From positions 124,001 to 188,000 of the forward strand of contig NZ_JACDUU010000005.1 of the NCBI RefSeq assembly GCF_013760845.1: a DNA stretch of 64,000 nt, read 5' to 3'. The translations under genes and the position numbers were made by a program. Shown in pieces: positions 60,472-64,000 of this stretch. Each line of letters opens with the position of its first letter. Within the stretch, counting starts at the first letter, position 1. The notes under the pieces are model-generated. The model was not told where the DNA came from, made no database searches, and was given only the letters and a program-made list of their open reading frames with translations. Source of the stretch: [Anoxybacillus] calidus (GTDB lineage: Bacteria; Bacillota; Bacilli; Bacillales; Anoxybacillaceae).

Positions 60472-61377
60472 ATGAAATTTGTCACAGCTGAACAAAATGG
60501 AAATATTTTTGTTGGGATAGCAGATACGGACCAAAAGGTTGTTATTCATCTGCAGGCAGCAGAGCATGTTATGAGGGGGGAGGTAACACTACCTTTTTCG
60601 TTGCTTGAATGTATCGCTCTAGGAGAAATTTTTATTGAAAAGGCTTGTAAAATCAAGCAATGGGCAGAAACGCATTTTTCGGATGCATACATATATCCAT
60701 TTTCAAACATCCGCTTGTTAGCTCCGATTCCGCGGCCGACAAAAAACGTTTTTTGTGTCGGTAAAAACTATGTTGAACATGCGCTTGAATTAGGAAGCGA
60801 TGCTGATATTCCGGAGCATATCATGCTGTTTTCGAAAGTGCCGACGACTGTTGTCGGACATGAGGCAGTCGTGCTTAATCATCAGCATGTGACGAATGAA
60901 CTTGATTATGAAGGGGAATTAGCAGTTGTCATCGGTAAAAAAGGAAAAGGAATTAAAAAAGAAGAAGCGTTGGATTATGTGTTTGGTTATACAATCGTTA
61001 ACGACATTACGGCACGGGATTTACAGGAACGTCATAAACAGTTTTTGCTTGGAAAAAGTTTAGATACTTCATGTCCAATGGGACCGTGGATTGTTCATAA
61101 ATCGCTCATTCCAAATCCGAACCGCTTACAGATTGAAACGAAAGTCAACGGAGAAACGAGACAAAAAGCAAATACGGAACAATTCATCTTTAATATTGAA
61201 ACAATTATTTCTACGATTTCTCAAGGAATGACTCTAGAGCCGGGCGATATTATTGCAACGGGAACACCAGCTGGCGTCGGAAAGGGAATGAAGCCGCCTC
61301 GTTTCTTAAAACCAGGAGACGTCGTTGAAGTGACCATTGAAGGAATAGGAACGTTGCGAAACGAAATAGAAAAATAG
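60472..61377 (+). CDS. yisK: Fumarylacetoacetate-hydrolase family protein YisK
   Basis: 301 residues. Metal-dependent C-C bond hydrolase/decarboxylase fold; B. subtilis YisK has been described as an oxaloacetate decarboxylase linked to the cell-wall scaffold Mbl. Metal ligands appear as E147 and E149 in NELDYEGELAVVIG and D178 in TIVNDITARDLQ; GKSLDTSCPMGP and ATGTPAGVGKG are also typical. ATG 60472 (MKFVTAEQ) fits the family; ATG 60466 directly follows the GGGGG site. Repeat elements begin a few bases after the stop. Confidence 0.92.
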   Translation: MKFVTAEQNGNIFVGIADTDQKVVIHLQAAEHVMRGEVTLPFSLLECIALGEIFIEKACKIKQWAETHFSDAYIYPFSNIRLLAPIPRPTKNVFCVGKNYVEHALELGSDADIPEHIMLFSKVPTTVVGHEAVVLNHQHVTNELDYEGELAVVIGKKGKGIKKEEALDYVFGYTIVNDITARDLQERHKQFLLGKSLDTSCPMGPWIVHKSLIPNPNRLQIETKVNGETRQKANTEQFIFNIETIISTISQGMTLEPGDIIATGTPAGVGKGMKPPRFLKPGDVVEVTIEGIGTLRNEIEK

Positions 61378-61382
61378 TTAAT

Positions 61383-61557
61383 GAAAAAAGGAGGCTGACC
61401 TAACATGGCGCCTCCGCTTTTCTTATTGTCTAGCTTCAGCGCCCAGCCGCTCGGGGGCAAATAACCTTCCGGAGCGAAGTCAAAAATCGACTTCTTGCTC
61501 CGGAAGAACATTTGCTCATCGCGGCTAAGCAGGTCGCCTCCGCTTTTCTTATTGTTC
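61383..61557. repeat. Composite Bacillaceae-type intergenic repeat with nested hairpins
   Basis: Opens with AAGGAGGCTGACCTAA (like the left end of the palindromic family). It then carries GCGCCTCCGCTTTTCTTATTG twice in direct order (about 61405 and 61535), around a long hairpin: CTTCCGGAGC-AAGTC / GACTT-GCTCCGGAAG, inside AGCCGC / GCGGCT. The second direct copy includes the stop codon of rocD (minus strand). Confidence 0.8.
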
Positions 61558-62742
61558 AAACACTTTTTTCACTTTTTCGATTGCCCAGTCAAGTTCTTCT
61601 TTTGTAATGACTAACGGTGGAGCAAAACGAATGACTGTATCATGTGTCTCTTTACATAGTAATCCTTCCTGCTGTAATTTTTCACAATATGGGCGAGCTG
61701 AGCCATACAATTCGACACCGATGAATAATCCTTTTCCGCGCACTTCTTTAATATCAGGATGTTTAATTTCCCGTAATTTTTCTTGGAAGTAGTTACCGAG
61801 CTCTAATGAACGCTCTGCTAATTTTTCTTCAACAAGTACGTCAATCGCTGCGATGGAAACAGCACAAGCAAGTGGATTTCCCCCGAATGTCGAACCATGT
61901 GAACCAGGGTTGAACACGCCGAGAATGTCTTTGTTTGCCGCTACACAAGAAATCGGGAATACGCCGCCGCCTAATGCTTTACCAAGAATATACATATCAG
62001 GAACGACCTCTTCCCAATCACAAGCAAACATTTTGCCGGAGCGGCCTAATCCGGCTTGAATTTCATCTGCGATATAAAGAACATGATTTTCTTTACATAC
62101 TTCATAAGCTTCTTTTAAAAATCCTTCAGGCGGAATGTTAATACCTGCTTCCCCTTGAATTGGTTCGAAAATAAATGCCGCTGTATTAGGAGTAATCGCT
62201 TCTTTCAATGCTTCAACACTACCAAATGGAATCACTTTAATGCCTGGAAGCATCGGTCCAAAGCCGCGTTTATACTCGTCGTTTGAAGACATGGAAACAG
62301 CAGCCATTGTACGGCCGTGGAAATTATCTTCGCATACGATAATTTCTGCCTTGTCTTTTTCGACGCCTTTTACGTCATAAGCCCAGCGGCGTGCTGCTTT
62401 TACTGCTGTTTCTACTGCTTCAGCACCTGTGTTCATTGGTAAAATCATGTCTTTTCCAGTTAATTTCGCTACTTTTTCGTACCAAGGTCCTAATTGGTCA
62501 TTATGGAATGCTCTTGATGTTAATGTGATGCGGTCTGCCTGCTCTTTAAGTGCTTGAATAATTTTTGGATGGCGATGCCCTTGATTGACAGCAGAGTAAG
62601 CGCTTAACATATCCATATAACGGTTACCTTCAGGATCTTCTACCCATACACCTTCTCCTTTAGAAAGAACGACTGATAGTGGGTGATAGTTGTTTGCACC
62701 ATATTGCTCCGTTAAGTGAATAATTTCTGTTGTTTTGTTCAT
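61549..62742 (-). CDS. rocD: Ornithine aminotransferase
   Basis: 397 residues, class III PLP aminotransferase that converts ornithine to glutamate semialdehyde in arginine breakdown. Motifs: [48 protein letters not shown], and the PLP lysine in [17 protein letters not shown] 62742 follows AGGAGGAAGCACTC. In B. subtilis it belongs to the RocR/AhrC- and SigL-dependent rocDEF operon, but here it stands alone with a sigma-A-like promoter. Confidence 0.95.
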   Translation of the reverse strand: MNKTTEIIHLTEQYGANNYHPLSVVLSKGEGVWVEDPEGNRYMDMLSAYSAVNQGHRHPKIIQALKEQADRITLTSRAFHNDQLGPWYEKVAKLTGKDMILPMNTGAEAVETAVKAARRWAYDVKGVEKDKAEIIVCEDNFHGRTMAAVSMSSNDEYKRGFGPMLPGIKVIPFGSVEALKEAITPNTAAFIFEPIQGEAGINIPPEGFLKEAYEVCKENHVLYIADEIQAGLGRSGKMFACDWEEVVPDMYILGKALGGGVFPISCVAANKDILGVFNPGSHGSTFGGNPLACAVSIAAIDVLVEEKLAERSLELGNYFQEKLREIKHPDIKEVRGKGLFIGVELYGSARPYCEKLQQEGLLCKETHDTVIRFAPPLVITKEELDWAIEKVKKVFEQ

Positions 62743-62760
62743 GAGTGCTTCCTCCTATTA

Positions 62761-62804
62761 TGACATTTGTCAATATTATAACAAAATTTTGATTCGTCTG
62801 TTAA
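62761..62804 (-). promoter_or_regulatory. Promoter and small palindrome before rocD
   Basis: On the minus strand TTAACA, 18 bp, TATAAT (62804 to 62775), followed by the inverted repeat TGACA-AA-TGTCA (62761-62772). No sigma-54 (GG-N10-GC) motif is seen. Confidence 0.55.
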
Positions 62805-62888
62805 AACAAAAAAAAGAGAGTTTCTTTTTCATTTTTTTGTTAGAAACGTGTTATGATAGAGTTGATCGTTTTGAAAGGAGGATTATGT

Positions 62889-63227
62889 ATGACACATGCA
62901 CACATTACAGCGTGGGTGGTTGCTCTCATTTTATTTTTTGTGACAGTTTCGATGCAGCGCAGTAACTCTCCGAAAGCCCGAATGATGCAAATGATTTTAA
63001 GATTGTTCTACCTTATTATCATAGGAACCGGTGCCCTTTTGTTACATAGCATTGCTTCTATCCCGCCGCTTTATATTGTCAAGGTGATCGTAGGCGTTTG
63101 GGTCATTGGAGCAATGGAAATGATTCTTGTTCGCGCAGCAAAAGGAAAGAACACGAACATGTTTTGGATTCAATTTGTCATTGCTTTTATTGTTGTGTTG
63201 TATTTAGGGTTTAAGTTGCCTTTATAA
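62889..63227 (+). CDS. yisL: YisL family membrane protein (UPF0344)
   Basis: 112 residues with four membrane helices: THAHITAWVVALILFFVTVS at the start, then MILRLFYLIIIGTGALLLH, a third helix with VIVGVWVIGAMEMILV, and FWIQFVIAFIVVLYLGF. Matches the YisL/UPF0344 family of unknown function, next to the yisN-like gene as in B. subtilis. ATG 62889 follows AAAGGAGGATTATGT; the frame opens at 62853 without a good site. Confidence 0.9.
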   Translation: MTHAHITAWVVALILFFVTVSMQRSNSPKARMMQMILRLFYLIIIGTGALLLHSIASIPPLYIVKVIVGVWVIGAMEMILVRAAKGKNTNMFWIQFVIAFIVVLYLGFKLPL

Positions 63228-63255
63228 AATCTGCCAAAAAACAGGCAGATTTTTA
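63228..63255 (+). terminator. Terminator of yisL
   Basis: AATCTGCC / GGCAGATT stem followed by TTTT, starting at the stop codon. Confidence 0.85.
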
Positions 63256-63281
63256 TCATTCATTAAGTCTTAAATGCAAAT

Positions 63282-63321
63282 AACTCCCACTTTCATTCTG
63301 TTTTAGAAGTGGGAGTTTTCT
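63282..63321. terminator. Second hairpin after yisL
   Basis: AACTCCCACTT / AAGTGGGAGTT, 11-bp perfect stem, 14-nt loop, followed by TTC. Its stem echoes the CTCCCACT stem of hairpin element R2. Confidence 0.6.
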
Positions 63322-63359
63322 TGTGTCTGTCCAACTGATGTTGTAAAGGGGGATGGAAG

Positions 63360-63443
63360 ATGACATGGATTGCTTTGTTAGGAGTTGTCATTGTGTTTAC
63401 TACGTTTGCGTTCATCGTGAACTACATTAGCAAACACTCATAA
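63360..63443 (+). CDS. Putative 27-residue single-helix membrane peptide
   Basis: ATG 63360 follows AAAGGGGGATGGAAG, a strong ribosome site. Peptide: MTWIALLGVVIVFTTFAFIV then NYISKHS; one membrane helix with a positively charged end. I do not recognise a family. The strong ribosome site and clean helix favour a real micro-gene. It lies between yisL and the yisN-like gene. Confidence 0.5.
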   Translation: MTWIALLGVVIVFTTFAFIVNYISKHS

Positions 63444-63457
63444 TCTCGAATAGATGT

Positions 63458-64000
63458 TTAGCCGATTTGTGTACAAACAAATCTCTTTCCTGTGCTAAAA
63501 GTAATTTCAAAACGGTCTTTATTGGAACTTCCACGCTCATAATAATGCTGAACATTGGCGATTAGTTCGTTATTATCATAAATGATGAAATTGACTCCTA
63601 TCTCTGTTCCAAATAAAAGACCGTTATAACAATATAGGCAATCATATAGTGAAAAATCGTGCTCATTTAAGAGTTGAATATAATAAAAAAATGTTTTGTC
63701 TGACAGAGATTGCAGCCACTGTTCGTATGCATAAGGTAAATGTTTACGGAAGCGGACTACATCTCCGTTCTTTAAAGCATAATATTGTGTGGCAAATAAT
63801 ACTGTACCATCTTCACATATTTTTCCATTTATCCATTTACCAAAGCGAAAAACTTCAATATCTCCGTCGGTCATATCTTCAAGCAATGCTGCCTCTTCGC
63901 TTTCTTCGTCAAAAAATACCCATTCATCGTTCACGTATTCTAACGTTCCTTGTATGTATGCCCGTTTTTGTTCTTTTAAATAGGTTAGCCGTTGCTGTAA
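63458..64000 (-). CDS. yisN: YisN-like (DUF2777-type) protein, 5' end outside the window
   Basis: Open to the window edge on the minus strand (the in-frame residues before the GTG at 63934 read LQQRLTYLKEQKRAYIQGTL, then EYV); the true start is beyond base 64000. 181 residues are visible. Motif-like segments: EWVFFDEESEEAALLEDMTD, HDFSLYDCLYCYNGLLFG, and the C-terminal DRFEITFSTGKRFVCTQIG. Similar to the YisN/DUF2777 proteins that follow yisL and wprA in B. subtilis; wprA itself is absent here. Function unknown. Confidence 0.8.
   Translation of the reverse strand, partial: LQQRLTYLKEQKRAYIQGTLEYVNDEWVFFDEESEEAALLEDMTDGDIEVFRFGKWINGKICEDGTVLFATQYYALKNGDVVRFRKHLPYAYEQWLQSLSDKTFFYYIQLLNEHDFSLYDCLYCYNGLLFGTEIGVNFIIYDNNELIANVQHYYERGSSNKDRFEITFSTGKRFVCTQIG

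Overview
The window is a Firmicutes chromosome segment from an endospore-forming Bacillaceae, most like the Anoxybacillus / Parageobacillus / Geobacillus group. I base this on near-continuous gene-by-gene similarity, from memory, to the B. subtilis yha-yhf-yhg-yhj-yis region, on AT-rich but not extreme base composition, on strong AAGGAGG-type ribosome binding sites with many GTG/TTG starts, and on spore genes (gerP operon, Spo0E-like, YjcZ-like, ScoC). The genus is not proven from sequence alone. No rRNA, tRNA, CRISPR array, intact transposase or prophage was seen.

Layout. 1-11.6 kb: yhaM (5' end outside the window), yhaL, serC, trpP, scoC, yhaI, a 28-codon YjcZ-like gene, prsA, hit, ecsABC, yhaA. 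The serC-to-prsA block appears inverted relative to B. subtilis and is flanked by two copies of an interspersed palindromic repeat. 11.7-18 kb: a PAP2 phosphatase remnant, permease yhfA, haem monooxygenase hmoB, and the hemEHY operon. 18-27.7 kb: the yhgD-yhgE regulator/membrane protein pair with matching operators, then a maltodextrin operon (LacI-type regulator, binding protein, two permeases, GH13 alpha-glucosidase) carrying cre-like palindromes. 27.6-40 kb: the tiny zinc-binding yhfH gene, yhfI, lplJ, lcfB with a FadR-type operator, an ABC importer of the TrpXYZ type, azlCD, a SCO1-like protein, an M48 protease and isocitrate lyase. 40-54 kb: comK, yhjE, signal peptidase I, addB-addA and sbcD-sbcC. 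54-64 kb: a gerP operon with two extra GerPA/GerPF-type paralogues (one divergent), an acyl-CoA ligase, a DUF418 protein, a Spo0E-like phosphatase, yisK, rocD, yisL and a truncated yisN-like gene.

How the genes fit together. The main themes are protein export and processing (PrsA, Ecs, SipV), haem synthesis and turnover (HemEHY, HmoB), maltodextrin and fatty-acid catabolism under CcpA- and FadR-type control, transition-state and sporulation control (ScoC, Spo0E-like, GerP), competence (ComK) and double-strand-break repair (AddAB, SbcCD).

The most striking non-coding content is a family of about nine 50-125 bp imperfect palindromes that sit directly after stop codons (sometimes supplying the stop) and look like terminators. 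Other signals are a second hairpin element present twice that supplies a promoter -35 box, a TRAP-type triplet array at trpP, and a 610-bp hit-ecsA intergenic region full of inverted and direct repeats.
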